64,000 bases of DNA from Lingula anatina (Eukaryota; Brachiopoda; Lingulata; Lingulida; Lingulidae), in contig NW_019774402.1 in NCBI RefSeq assembly GCF_001039355.2, forward strand, positions 1,131,244 through 1,195,243, given 5' to 3'. Below, piece by piece: positions 1-12,900 of this stretch (position 1 is the stretch's first letter; each line of letters starts with the position of its first letter). The position numbers and the translations under genes are program-made. A model generated the notes under the pieces. That model did no database searches, had not been told where the DNA came from, and was given only the letters and a program-made list of their open reading frames with translations.

Positions 1-425
1 GCCTTGGTTTGGGTTGATACCTTGGTTATTGAGACCTTGGTTTGTGTTAGGACCTTGGTTGTTGATGAAGCCTTGATTTGTGTTGGTACCTTGGTTGTTG
101 ATAAAGCCTTGGTTTATATTGGTACTTTGGTTATTGATGAAACCTTGGTTTGGGTTGGTACCTTGTATTACGCCTGTAGATCCAGATGTGGTTATACCTG
201 AATTCACGTTAAAGCCTTGGTTGTTATTAAAGCCCTGGTTATTTATCGAGCCTTGGTTATTGGTTAAGCTTTGACTTGTGCCGGTGGCTTGATTATTGTT
301 AAAGCCTTGATTATTGTTGAAGCCTTGGTTTGTCGTACTGATACCTTGGTTGTTGGTGAAACCTAGATTACCACCTTGGAAGATTCCAGGCTGAATAACT
401 CCAGATGAGCCAGACGTGGCGACAC
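1..425 (-). CDS. Asn-Gln-Gly repeat exon (continues beyond window)
   Basis: A TTTTCAG acceptor opens an exon that stays in frame to the window edge. It encodes an imperfect repeat built on NNQGF and TNQGF units, about 14 NQG triplets. The composition is almost entirely Asn, Gln, Gly, Thr, Phe and Ile, with no cysteine. This is a prion-like, low-complexity, probably structural segment. Confidence 0.7.
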
Positions 426-925
426 CTGAAAAGGAAAATGACGGTACTCATGAAATATTAACATGTACGTGTCTTTGTAGTATAAAACATCGTGTTTGAA
501 CCTGAAATAATGTGTTTAACATGGTGATATTGAAGGTGAACTGTAAATGAAAAGAAATATCAAGTCCAGTATGACTGGCAAACCACCATGTTTCACCCTT
601 AAATTTATCTTCATTCTTTCATCAGAACTTTAAGCAAATAAACGCATCTGTATTATCACCAAGGAAAATATAATCCTGCAAATCATGCACTGTACTTACT
701 GTATAGACAAAGTTAACTTGAGATTTTTTCAATGTATATATAAAGCGAAACATGTACAATGTTACATCGTGTATGATACGTCCTGTTGCCATGTACTAAT
801 AAAGTCAATCGGAAAGCAAGACATAAATAATAAAAGGTAGATGTAACATGAAATTCTATTAATAAACGCACCCCCACACTGCCATAAACACTAGACATTG
901 TTATATACATTCTGTCCGAGCACAC

Positions 926-958
<33 letters not shown>

Positions 959-3900
959 TTATACATCTAACATTTACCCAACACAGCAAACAATTGCTAA
1001 ACATACCGATTTGATACAATCACTCTACTTCCAAATGCAAGCTAAGCTTTTTGCTAATGGAAACTAGCATTACTTATACATGTACCTGTGGAAGAACTAG
1101 ACTGGCTGTTGGTTTGACTAGTTTGACTATAACCAGGACACTGCTCTAGTGCTATGCATTGACCATTATAGAGAACTGGTTTGTCTGTAGGGCAAGCACA
1201 ACCCGGGTTGCAGCTGAGACCGCAGTTTCTGTTTGGATCATCGCAAGTTGGTGGACAGGAAGATGCACACAGTGTATAATACTGGCCATTGCTACATGCT
1301 AATAAAATCGATCGAAAAGCAGGAAGTAAGATCAGCAGAAATAAAGCAAATAAGCAGTAAACCTCCTAATAAATGACTAGCACCTTACCCCACAATTGTG
1401 ACGTTCACTGCATCGCTTTCTATTCTAATTTTAAATATAGCAAATACACAAAGCTCAAAACGAATATATGAAATTATGAAAATGATACGAAAAACCATAT
1501 GAAGCAAAAAATCTCGGGTCTTTCTAACAAGCAGGAAAATAGCGCAGTACACCGCTACAACTGCTGGTTGACACAAGGTATACTCACTTTGAGAACCCTG
1601 GGTGGATGATGTACGTCCTGGAGTACCCAGGGGGCAGCTGTATTGGTCAACACACTGGCCGTTGTGTACAAATGGCCTCGAAGGCGGACACTCGCACCCA
1701 GGAATACACCGAGGTTGACACTGCTGGTTACTGTAACATGTGCGAGTACAGCCAGATGAACAGGTACTGTAGACTTGCCCACCGGAGCATTCTGGAGAAT
1801 GTTAAAAAATGAATATCATGTGAACACATATAGAATGTCTATAAATGTGAAGACGATCTGTTCATGTTAATACGGGTAAAAACAGAAGTGAAGTAATTGT
1901 TGATTGAACAATGCGGGCATCCTTTACCATGCTTCGGGTCCCCACTATAACAGAATGCAATTGACATTTGACGAAAATGTATACTAAGAGCATAGTAGGA
2001 GGATAAAAAAATTTCATTTCTACTTTTCCACCATATTTCTAATTAAACTGTTTCTTTACACGCTACGTTCATTTAACAGGTCGACTTGTTGATTAAACAG
2101 GGATATTGGTCTCGTATTGGGTCACGTCTGAAATTGAATTGCAACGCTTGCTTACGCTGGCTGACGCCACTTCCACTAAGGGTCATCTGGCACTCCATCA
2201 GGGTTCGACATTGTCCGTTGTGGAGATAAGGCTTTGTGCTGGGACATTCACATCCAGATCGACATGGGGCGAAATTGTTGCAGTTTTGGTTCTGGTTAAT
2301 GTTGTAACACGTTTTCACATCGCACTTTGACAGGCACTGCGTGAACGTTTGACCTCCACTGCAAGCTATTAGAAAAGTAAAGGACAACATGAAAGGCATG
2401 TGAACAGATAACAATTGGTCTATCATGTAGGCTCGACGAATTTATCAAGCAACAGGAGCAAATGTGTCTGATACATTGAACACTGTTCTACTAAGACAAC
2501 TTTAACACTTTGTTCTACCAACTTTTACACTTCAAGTAATCATGCAGTCTAGTAAAGCATGGAACGATGGCACTAGCAAAAGGGAGTAACTGTATATTAA
2601 TGTCGCATTAATTATCTTGCCAGCGACGCCAATCTGTAAAACATTCACATCAGAAACAACATAGCTGGCAACATACCATTCCAAGACCAAGACCCTTGTT
2701 AAACCAATTTCATTCATTTTATGAATTGATCGACGTCAAAAAGTTACAAAAAAGCATTGTAAAACAATTTTGTATTTCTAAGGGTTTTCAATGAGCCAGC
2801 AGTACACCTCATTAACTGATGGACTAGTTTCAGACTGTTCAAATGTGTTGAATGCTACAGAACAAGAAATACATACACTGGGTGGAAGCGCCACTAACAC
2901 CACCTGTGTTTGAAACACCACCTGCTCCAGAGAAAAGCGTGGCACTGGCACCAGCAAAATTGATACACTGTATCTGAGAGTAACATTGGTTATTATGCCA
3001 GTACGGTTTATCAGCGGGACAAGCGCATCCAGCGCGACACGCCAAATTACACGGTACGCCAATATTGGGTTGCAAGCATGTGGATGAGCATTGAGAAGCA
3101 CACTGCTGGTAGATCTGTCCGCCAGTGCAAGCTGTAATGCAACAAAAAAGCTAAACGTTTAAACATAGTGCAACCCATACTACAAAGAGTCTTATAATCC
3201 TACAGTGCATCTATATGATTAACGTTATATATAAATATATATAAGAATATCACAATTTCAGGTGAACTCTGTTTTAAACTTTACAAGTGCTTATGAAGGA
3301 AAGACAAATAATCTGCAAATACGCATTCAAATTCACGGTATACTGTTAAACAACGAAAAATGGAAAAGCTCAAGCCCAAAATCCTACAAATAGTCAAATC
3401 ACTATTACAAGCAATGAAATCATGTCGTGGCGCATTGAACAAGTTTAAATAAAGTAAATGCCTACACTGGGTTGAAATACCACTTGCGCCACCATTATTT
3501 AAAACTCCGCTGGATACAGTAAAAAGTGTAGCACTGGCGCCAGCAAAGTTGATACACTGTTCCTGAGAGTAACATTGGTTATTATGCCAATATGGTTTAT
3601 CAGATGGACAGGCGCATCCAGCGCGACACGCCAAATTACATGGTACGCCTATGTTTGGTTGGTAGCATGTAGATGAGCACTGAGAAGCACACTGCTGGTA
3701 GGTCTGTCCGCCAGTACATGCTGTAATGGAATAAAGCAGAAGCAAATAAGCTCAACTACAAGACACTGTGTCACCTGTCAAACAGAATTCTCAATAATGC
3801 AGAGTAAAGCTCATGCACTAGCGAAACACGCGAAATGAATCGCAATAACATTGGCAATTATGCTAGTATGTTTTATCCGTTAAGCACTGAATGCGTATAC

Positions 3901-6900
3901 TACTGGACAGTAGTAAAATAAATAATAAGAAAGATAATATCTGAGTAGTATTTGCTACCTCGCGTAACATCAGCAACAACTTCGTCACACCAGTAATACA
4001 CTGAATGGATATACATACACTGAGTTGAAACATCACTAGCTCCAGAGAAAAGTGTAGCACTAGCACCAGCAAAATTTATACACTGTTCCCGAGAGTAACA
4101 CTGGTTATTATGCCAATAAGGTTTATCAGATGGACAAGCACATCCAGCACGACACGCCAAATTACACGGTACGCCAATGTTTGGTTGCAAGCATGTGGAT
4201 GAGCATTGAGAAGCACACTGCTGGTAGATCTGTCCGCCAGTGCATGCTGTAAAGCAACAAAGCAGAAGCAAATTAGCTCAGCCACGAAAGAAATGTGCAA
4301 AAGAAGCCACTTGTCAATAGAATTGTCGCTAATGTGAAGTATAGCTCCTGCACAAGCAAACAAATGTACAATGCATTGGGAAATAACATTGGCATTTATG
4401 CTAGTATGTTTTACCAGTGTAATGTCAGTAAGTGACAGCATGCAGGGAGTGTTTGGTAGAGTAACTTGAGTTGATTGACATGCTCTTATGGTATTTATAC
4501 AACTGCGCATCATATAAACGAGGGAAAAGGCCGCTAGATATTGCATGAGGTAGAAATAGAAATGAAGAGACCGGCACAGGTAACAACTGGACAGTAGTTA
4601 AATAAATAATATGAAAGATAATATCTGAGTTGTATTTGCTACCTGGCTTAACATCAGCAAAAACATCGTCACACCAGTAAAACAATGACTGAATATACAT
4701 ACACGGAGTTGAAACACCACTAGCTCCAGAGAAAAGTGCAGCACTGGCACCAGCAAAATTGATACACTGTTCCCGAGAGTAACACTGGTTATTATGCCAA
4801 TAAGGTTTATCAGATGGACAAGCACATCCAGCACGACACGCCAAATTACACGGTACGCCAATGTTTGGTTGCAAGCATGTGGATGAGCATTGAGAAGCAC
4901 ACTGCTGGTAGATCTGTCCGCCAGTGCATGCTGTAAAGCAACAAAGCAGAAGCAAATTAGCTCAGCCACGAAAGAAATGTGCAAAAGAAGCCACTTGTCA
5001 ATAGAACTGTCGCTAATGTGAAGTATAGCTCCTGCACAAGCGAACAAATGTACAATGCATTGGGAAATAACATTGGCAGTTATGCTAGTATGTTTTACCA
5101 GTGTAATGTTAGTAAGTGACAGTATGCAGTGAATAAGAGCAGGGAGTGTTTGGTAGAGTAACCTGAGTTGGTTGATATGCTCTTATGGTATTTATACAAC
5201 AGCGCATAATATAAACGAGGGAGAAGGCCGCTAGAGGTTGCATGAGGTAGAAATAGAAATGAAGAGACCGGCACAGGTAACAACTGGACAGTAGTTAAAT
5301 AAATAATATGAAAGATAATATCTGAGTTGTATTTGCTACCTCGCTTAACATCAGCAACAGCATCGTCACACCAGAAAAACAATGAATGAATATACATACA
5401 CTGAGTTGAAACACCACCAGCTCCTGAGAAAAGTGCAGCACTGGCACCAGCAAAATTGATACACTGTTCCCGAGAGTAACATTGGTTATTATGCCAGTAA
5501 GGATTATCAGATGGACAAGCACATCCAGCANAAAAGCGAATAACCTCAGACATAGAAAAATGCGCGAATTAATAGAATTGTCGCTATTGTAAAGTACAGC
5601 TCCTGCACAAGCGAAAAAGTACAATGGATTGGCAAATAACATTGGCAGTTATGCTAGTATGTTTTACCGGTAATACACTGAATGAATATACATACACTGA
5701 GTTGAAACACCACTAGCTCCAGAGAAAAGCGTGACACTGGCACCAGCAAAATTGATACACTGTTCCTGAGAGTAACATTGGTTATTATGCCAATAAGGTT
5801 TATCAGATGGACAAGCGCATCCAGCTCGGCATTGTCTTGTACACGGTACGCCAATGTTTGGTTGGTAGCATGTGGATGAGCATTGAGAAGCACACTGCTG
5901 GTAGGTCTGTCCGCCAGTGCAAGCTGTAATGCAACAAAGCAAAAGCGAATAACCTCAGACATAGAAAAATGCGCGAGAAATAACCATTTCTTCATTAATT
6001 GTAATGACATGCAAGCATTATACCATCAGCCACCTCGTTTGTTATAAAGTGGGAATCAACCACATTCATTTTGTGCCAATACAAGAAGCACCCCGAAGAT
6101 TTTTTATGCACAGCATGGTCCAAACAACCGAATGGAAACTAACGCTATATACATGTTGGGCGCCTACTCACTTTGGCTGACGCCACTTCCACTAAGGGTC
6201 ATCTGGCACTCCATCAGGGTTCGACATTGTCCGTTGTGGAGGTAAGGCTTTGTGCTGGGACATTCACATCCAGATCGACATGGGGCAAAATTGTTGCAGT
6301 TTTGGTTCTGGTTAATGTTGTAACACGTTTTCACATCGCACTTTGACAGGCACTGCGTGAACGTTTGACCTCCGCTGCAAACTATTTGAAAAAGAAACAA
6401 AAAGGGAATCGGTGTTAATCAAATATCAACATCGCTTTCATGCATGGATTAGACAACTCGCAGTAGAGCCTATTTCATTTCCCACATATTGTTTAAATCA
6501 TTCTTCTATAGTAACATTCTATCCTATCTCCAATCACCGTCAGAGACTTACACTGTCCTGCAGTTGCGCCAGCATTGGATCCAGTGCTGGTAATACCTCC
6601 ATTTATTTGACTGCATTGGTTCAGGTCGTGACACTGGCCATTGTGTAGGTAGGGCCTGTGAGACGGACAGACACAGCCTGGTTGACAGGGGAGGTTATTA
6701 CACGTGCGTCTGAGTTCGAAACATGTATTTGGACATTGAGATGCGCAGTTACTGTAAATTTGTCCACCGGAACATGCTGAAAAAGCCAATTACCAGAGTC
6801 AGTTATGGTGATCAAGTGGATGGTTAGCACGTTTTGCTTTTCACTTTTTTTCATTTTTCACGCATATATAGGCATATACTCGGAGGATTGCAGTTCTCCT

Positions 6901-9900
6901 TATCCTTGTTGAATTCTGAGAAATTGCCATGGGCGTCCGCAGAGGGGGGTCAATGGGGTCACTCCCCCCCCCCCCCCCCCCCGGAATTTTGGCGGGCACA
7001 TTAATTGCGGGTACCCAGCCAATCATTATCTCCCACTTCGATGACTTTGACCCCCCCCCCCCCCGGAAAATTTTCTGCTGACGCCCATGGAAATTGCCAG
7101 TTTAAGACTAAGTACTGTTGATATTACACGATGAAATGATAGGGAATATCAACAGAACTTAGCCAGTTTAAGACTAAGTACTGTTCATATTCCCTATAAT
7201 TTCATCATGTAATTGTTAGTGAAATCATTGATAAAATAATTTGATCAAAGCTGATGAGATACATTTAAATACATCTTGCAAAAAATGTTATGAAGTCTGA
7301 TACATTTAGAACAAATTTGGTGCTATAGCACTTCAAAAAAATTTGAATTCCTCATTTTTGCATGGTCTAAGAAATGATCTGAGTGCTTAGAGAAGAAAAA
7401 TAGATGTCTGTTATTCCAATTGGTATATTTTTTGTTAATTCTACAATATGCAAAAAGCACGCAGCCAGTAGATCTGACTACCAATGCAAGATGGAAGTCG
7501 ACGACAGGCAATTCATCAGGGGAAACCCGTAAACGAGATGTAGGGTGCAGGTTTCGCCTGGAAGTCTATCAGACTATGCATGTATCTACAATGTCGATAA
7601 GTTGCAATTTAGTAAACGCTAATTGCAAAATATAGAATTGTTTCATTGTTGGCGAATCATTGTACATGTACATATGAATTAGTTGATGACTGACAAACCT
7701 AAAAGAAAAAGTATAGACAGATAATTTAACAAAGCAACAACAAACACACACACACACGCATATCACGTTTTCATTTCATTGGTGTGACAAGCTGAACAAG
7801 GTTACAAAACTGATATACATACACTGGGTTGAACCGCCACTAACGCCACCTGCGTTTGAAACACCACTAGCTCCAGAGAAAAGCGTAGCACTGGCACCAG
7901 CAAAATTGATACACTGAGTCTGAGAGTAACATTGGTTATTATGCCAATACGGTTTATCAGCGGGACAAGCGCATCCAGCACGACACGCCCGATTACACGG
8001 TACGCCAATGTTTGGTTGCAAGCATGTAGATGAACACTGAGAAGCACACTGCTGGTAGGTCTGGCCACCAGTGCAAGCTGTAACGCAACGAAGCAGAAAA
8101 GAATAAGCTCAGTCACAGAACATTACAAGCAATGAAACAAATTGAAAATATTAAAACAAAATAAAAAACACTTTAGATTTTCGTTTCATTGGTATGGAAC
8201 CCGCACAAGATTACAAAACTGATATACATACACTGGGTGGAATCACCACTAACACCACCTGTGTTTGAAACACCACTGGCACCAGAGAAAAGCGTAACAC
8301 TGGCACCAGCAAAGCTGATACACTGTTCCTGAGAGTAACATTGGTTATTATGCCGGTAAGGTTTATCAGATGGACAAGCGCAACCAGCGCGACACGCCCT
8401 ATTACACGGTACGCCAATATTTGGTTGGTAGCATGTAGATGTGCATTGAGAAGCACACTGCTGGTAGGTCTGTCCGCCAGTGCAAGCTGTAACGCAACAA
8501 AGCAAAAGTAAATAACTTCAGCTATAGACCATTTTACAACCAATGCTACGAATCAAAAAGTTTTATGAATCACAACAGAGCAGACCAGTGAATTTGTAAA
8601 TCGCAAGTAATATAAAAATAAACCAGTAATTAACGTTATCAGTAGGAAAACACACTGACCCAAAATGTTCAGTGCACAAGCAAAAGAAGACTGGGAAAGA
8701 TGAAAAGTAACGTGGGATTTATCAGCGTCACTAGTCAACGAAATAGGAAACGAGATTTTGTCAGAGAGCATGTTCATATATGGCACTCTGTTCATTACCT
8801 CGATTAATGGATATGCACTGTGAATCAAAACAATTTTAGCCCATCAATCCCATAAAACAAGCTGAAAAGCACTTTTACAAACAATGAAGCCATGCCGTAT
8901 TGCAATTAACATTTTTATAAGAAAAAATACATACTCTGGCTAGAACCGCCACTAACGCCACCTGTGTTTGAAACACCACTGGCACCAGAGAAAAGCGCAG
9001 CACTGGCACCAGCAAAATTGATACACTGTATCTGAGAGTAACATTGGTTATTATGCCAATAAGGTTTATCAGATGGACAGGCGCATCCAGCGCGACACGC
9101 CAAATTACACGGTACACCTATGTTTGGTTGGTAGCATGTAGATGAGCATTGAGAAGCACACTGCTGGTAGATCTGTCCACCAGTGCACGCTGTAACGCAA
9201 AAAAAGCAGAAGCGAATAAGCTCAGTCATAGAAAACAGTGCAACCAATGCTACATATTGAAAATTTTCTTGACTCACATAATGCATCCATACGATTAATG
9301 TTAAACACTTAAATAACTCTAAAAATCATTTAAAATTACTTATGCTAGTGGAAATGAAACACAAGCACTAGCAAAGGAGGTGCAGTGAATTTGCAAATAG
9401 CATTGGTTATTATTTCAATAAACCAGTGATAAAAATAATCAGTAAGTAGATACAAAAAAAAAAAAAAAAAAAAAAAAAAAATTCAGTGCATTAGCAAAAT
9501 AGATTGGGAAAGATGAAAAGTAATGTGTGATTTATCAGCCTCACTAGTCAACGAAATAGGAAACAGATTCTGTCGGAGGGCATGAAAATACAAGGAGCTC
9601 CCTTTAACGTCCATTAATTGATATTCATTATGAATCAAAACAAGTTTTAGCCCATCAATCCCATAAAACAAGCTGAAAAGCACTTTTACAAACAACGAAG
9701 CCTTGTCGTAATGCAATAAACATTTTTATAAGAAGATATACATACTCTGGCTAGCACCGCCACTAACGCCACCTGTGTTTGAAACACCACTGGCACCAGA
9801 GAAAAGCGAAGCACTGGCACCAGCGAAGCTGATACACTGTTCCTGAGAGTAACATTGGTTATTATGCCAATATGGTTTATCAGATGGACAGGCGCATCCA

Positions 9901-12900
9901 GCGCGACACGCCAAATTACATGGTAAGCCTATGTTTGGTTGGTAGCATGTGGATGAGCATTGAGAAGCACACTGCTGGTAGGTCTGTCCGCCAGTGCAAG
10001 CTGTAACGCAACAAAGCAGAAACAAATAAGCTCAGTCATAGAATACAGTGGAACCAATGCTACAAATTGAAAAAAATTTGACTCACATAATACATCTATG
10101 AGATTAATGTTAAATACTTATATAACTCTAAAAACACCACCAAAAACTTACTGGTGCTAGTAAAAATGAAACACTACAGGTGCAGATAGAGGCCGTCTTC
10201 TGGGTCTTCCGGAAGACGATCCCAATTTTTCAAGTTTACATTGAAGGTCATCTAATTTGTCTGTCGTTAGACGGTCAAAATGGAGGACGGATGAACAAAG
10301 GTAATTTGGAAGATTGTCAGAAAATATCTCTCGATCCGCCCCTGCACTAGTATTAGCAAAGGGTGTACAGTGAATTTGCAAATGGTATTGGTTATTCTTT
10401 CAATAAACCAGTGATAAAAATAATGAGTAGGAAGACATAAAACCAAAATATTCAGTGCACTAGCCTTAGCCCATCAATCTCATAAAACAAGCCGAAAAGC
10501 ACTTTTACAAACAATAAAGCCTTGTTGTAATACATACTCTGGCTAGAACCGCCACTAACGCCACCTGTGTTTGAAACACCACTGGCACCAGAGAAAAGCG
10601 CAGCACTGGCACCAGCGAAGCTAATACACTGTTCCTGAGAGTAACATTGGTTATTATGCCAATAAGGTTTATCAGATGGACAAGCGCATCCAGTGCGACA
10701 CGCCAAATTACACGGTACGCCAATGTTTGGTTGGTAGCATGTAGATGAGCATTGAGAAGCACACTGCTGGTAGGTCTGTCCGCCAGTGCAAGCTGTAACG
10801 CAACAAAGCAGAAACAAATAAGCTCAACAATAGAACATTTTGCAACAATGCTACAAATTTAATAGATTTTTGAATTACATAATGCATTTTATTCCATTAA
10901 TGCTAAACAATTATATAACTAAAACGTCACTTAAACCTTACTGGTGCTAGTGAAAATAGAACACTGGCGCCAGTAAAGGAAGCACAGTGAATTCCAAAGT
11001 GCATTGATTATTATTCTTATAAATCAGTGACAAACATCAATTGGAGGAAATCATACATCCGAAATGTTCAGTGCATTTACAAAGTAGACTGGGAAAGATA
11101 AAAAGTAATGTTGCTAAATTATTCAGCCTCGCTAGTCAACGAAAAGGGAAACAAATGTTGCTGGAGAGCAATTAATGGAAATACGTTGTGAATCACAAAA
11201 GATTTTAGCCCACCAATCCCATAAAACAAGCTGAAAATCACTTTTACAAACAATGAAGCCATGCCGTAATGCAATTAACATTTTTAACAAGTTATACATA
11301 CACTGGCTAGAACCGCCACTAACACCACCTGTGTTTGAAACATCTCTGGCACCAGAGAAAAGCGTAGCACTGGCACCAGCAAAGGTGATACACTGTATCT
11401 GAGAGTAACATTGGTTATTATGCCAATAAGGTTTATCAGATGGACATGCGCATCCAGCGCGACAAGCCAGATTACACGGTACGCCAATATTTGGTTGGTA
11501 GCATGTAGATGAGCACTGAGAAGCACACTGCTGGTAGGTCTGTCCGCCAGTGCAAGCTGTAACGCAACAAAGCAGAAGCAAATAAGCTCAGCCATAGAAC
11601 ATTTTGCAACCAATGCTACAAATTTAAAAGATTTTTGAATCACATAATGCATCTTTACAATTAATTAATTAATGTTAAACAATTATTTAACTCTAAAAAC
11701 ATCAGTCAAAGCGTATAGGTGCTAGTGGAAATAAAGTATTGGCACCGGTAAAGAAGCGCAGTTAATCTGCACATCGCATTGCCTATCATTCCAATTCAAG
11801 ATTGATTAATTTTATCAGTGGGAAAACACATTAACCCAAAATGTTCAGTGCGCTAGCAAAACAGACTGGGTAAGATTTTAGTTTTTATCAATGTCAATAC
11901 TCAACGAAATAGAAAACAGATTTTGCTGGAGAACATGTAAATATAAATACACGGCGCTCTCTTCAACGGATGATGGAAATGCATTGTGAATCAAAACAAG
12001 TTTTATCCCATCATCCCATAAAACAAGCCGAAAAGCACTTTTACAAACAATGAAGCTATGCTGTAATGCATTTAACTTTTTTTATAAGAAGATATACATA
12101 CTCTGACTAGAACCGCCACTAACGCCACCTGTGTTTGAAACTCCAGTGGCTCCAGAGAAAAGCGACGCACTGGCACCAGCAAAATTGATACACTGAGTCT
12201 GAGAGTAACATTGGTTATTATGCCGATAAGGTTTATCAGATGGACAAGCACATCCTGCGCGGCACGGCAAAGTACACGGTACGCCAATGTTTGGTTGGAA
12301 GCATGTAGATGAGCATTGAGAAGCACACTGCTGGTAGGTCTGTCCGCCAGTGCAAGCTGTTACACAATAAAGTGAAAGCTCAGCCATAGAATATTGTTTA
12401 ATAAAAGCTACAGGTTAAACAAACTTTTTTTATCCCAGAGTGCAGCCGTGTGATTACTGATAAACATTTATATATCTCTGAACACATCACCACAGTAAAT
12501 GTCAGCAGACAAGTACATAAACATTCAGAAGTGTAACAGTGGCACCAACGAAGGAAGCATACAGAATTTGCAAGAATGGTTAATATGGCACCAAGCTTTT
12601 CAGTTTAACATACAAGCTTACTTACTTTGGCTGCCGCCACTACCACTAAGGGTCATCTGGCACTCCATCAGGGTTCGGCATTGTCCGTTGTGGAGGTAAG
12701 GCTTTGTGCTGGGACATTCACATCCAGACCGACATGGGGCGAAATTGTTGCAGTTTTGGTTCTGGTTAATGTTGTAACACGTTTTCACATCGCACTTTGA
12801 CAGGCACTGCGTGAAAGTTTGCCCTCCGCTGCAAACTATTTGAAAAGGAAACAAAAAAGTAAATAATCGGAGACTTAGAATTGCGCCCTTCTCTTGTACA

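Larger units (their letters stand above)
4019..5340. repeat. Recent tandem duplication, period 684 bp
   Basis: Exons A16 and A15 and their introns are near-identical at an offset of exactly 684 bp. Part of the intron beyond A15 continues the repeat at an offset of about 700 bp toward the damaged exon A14. Confidence 0.75.
8860..12356. repeat. Tandem array of five ~0.76-0.81 kb exon-plus-intron units
   Basis: Exons A6 to A10 start at intervals of 800, 764, 792 and 811 bp. Each exon is preceded on the plus strand by a shared intron block that contains AAAGCACTTTTACAAACAA, so whole units rather than exons alone were duplicated. Confidence 0.75.

Noticed and set aside
4-274. Plus-strand repetitive open frames at the left edge
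   Set aside because: They are shadows of the Asn-Gln-Gly repeat exon on the minus strand, which has the correct acceptor and phase.
10157-10381. 74-codon minus-strand ORF inside a decayed TIL exon
   Set aside because: It reads through a small insertion, and no splice sites in the right phase connect it to the TIL gene.
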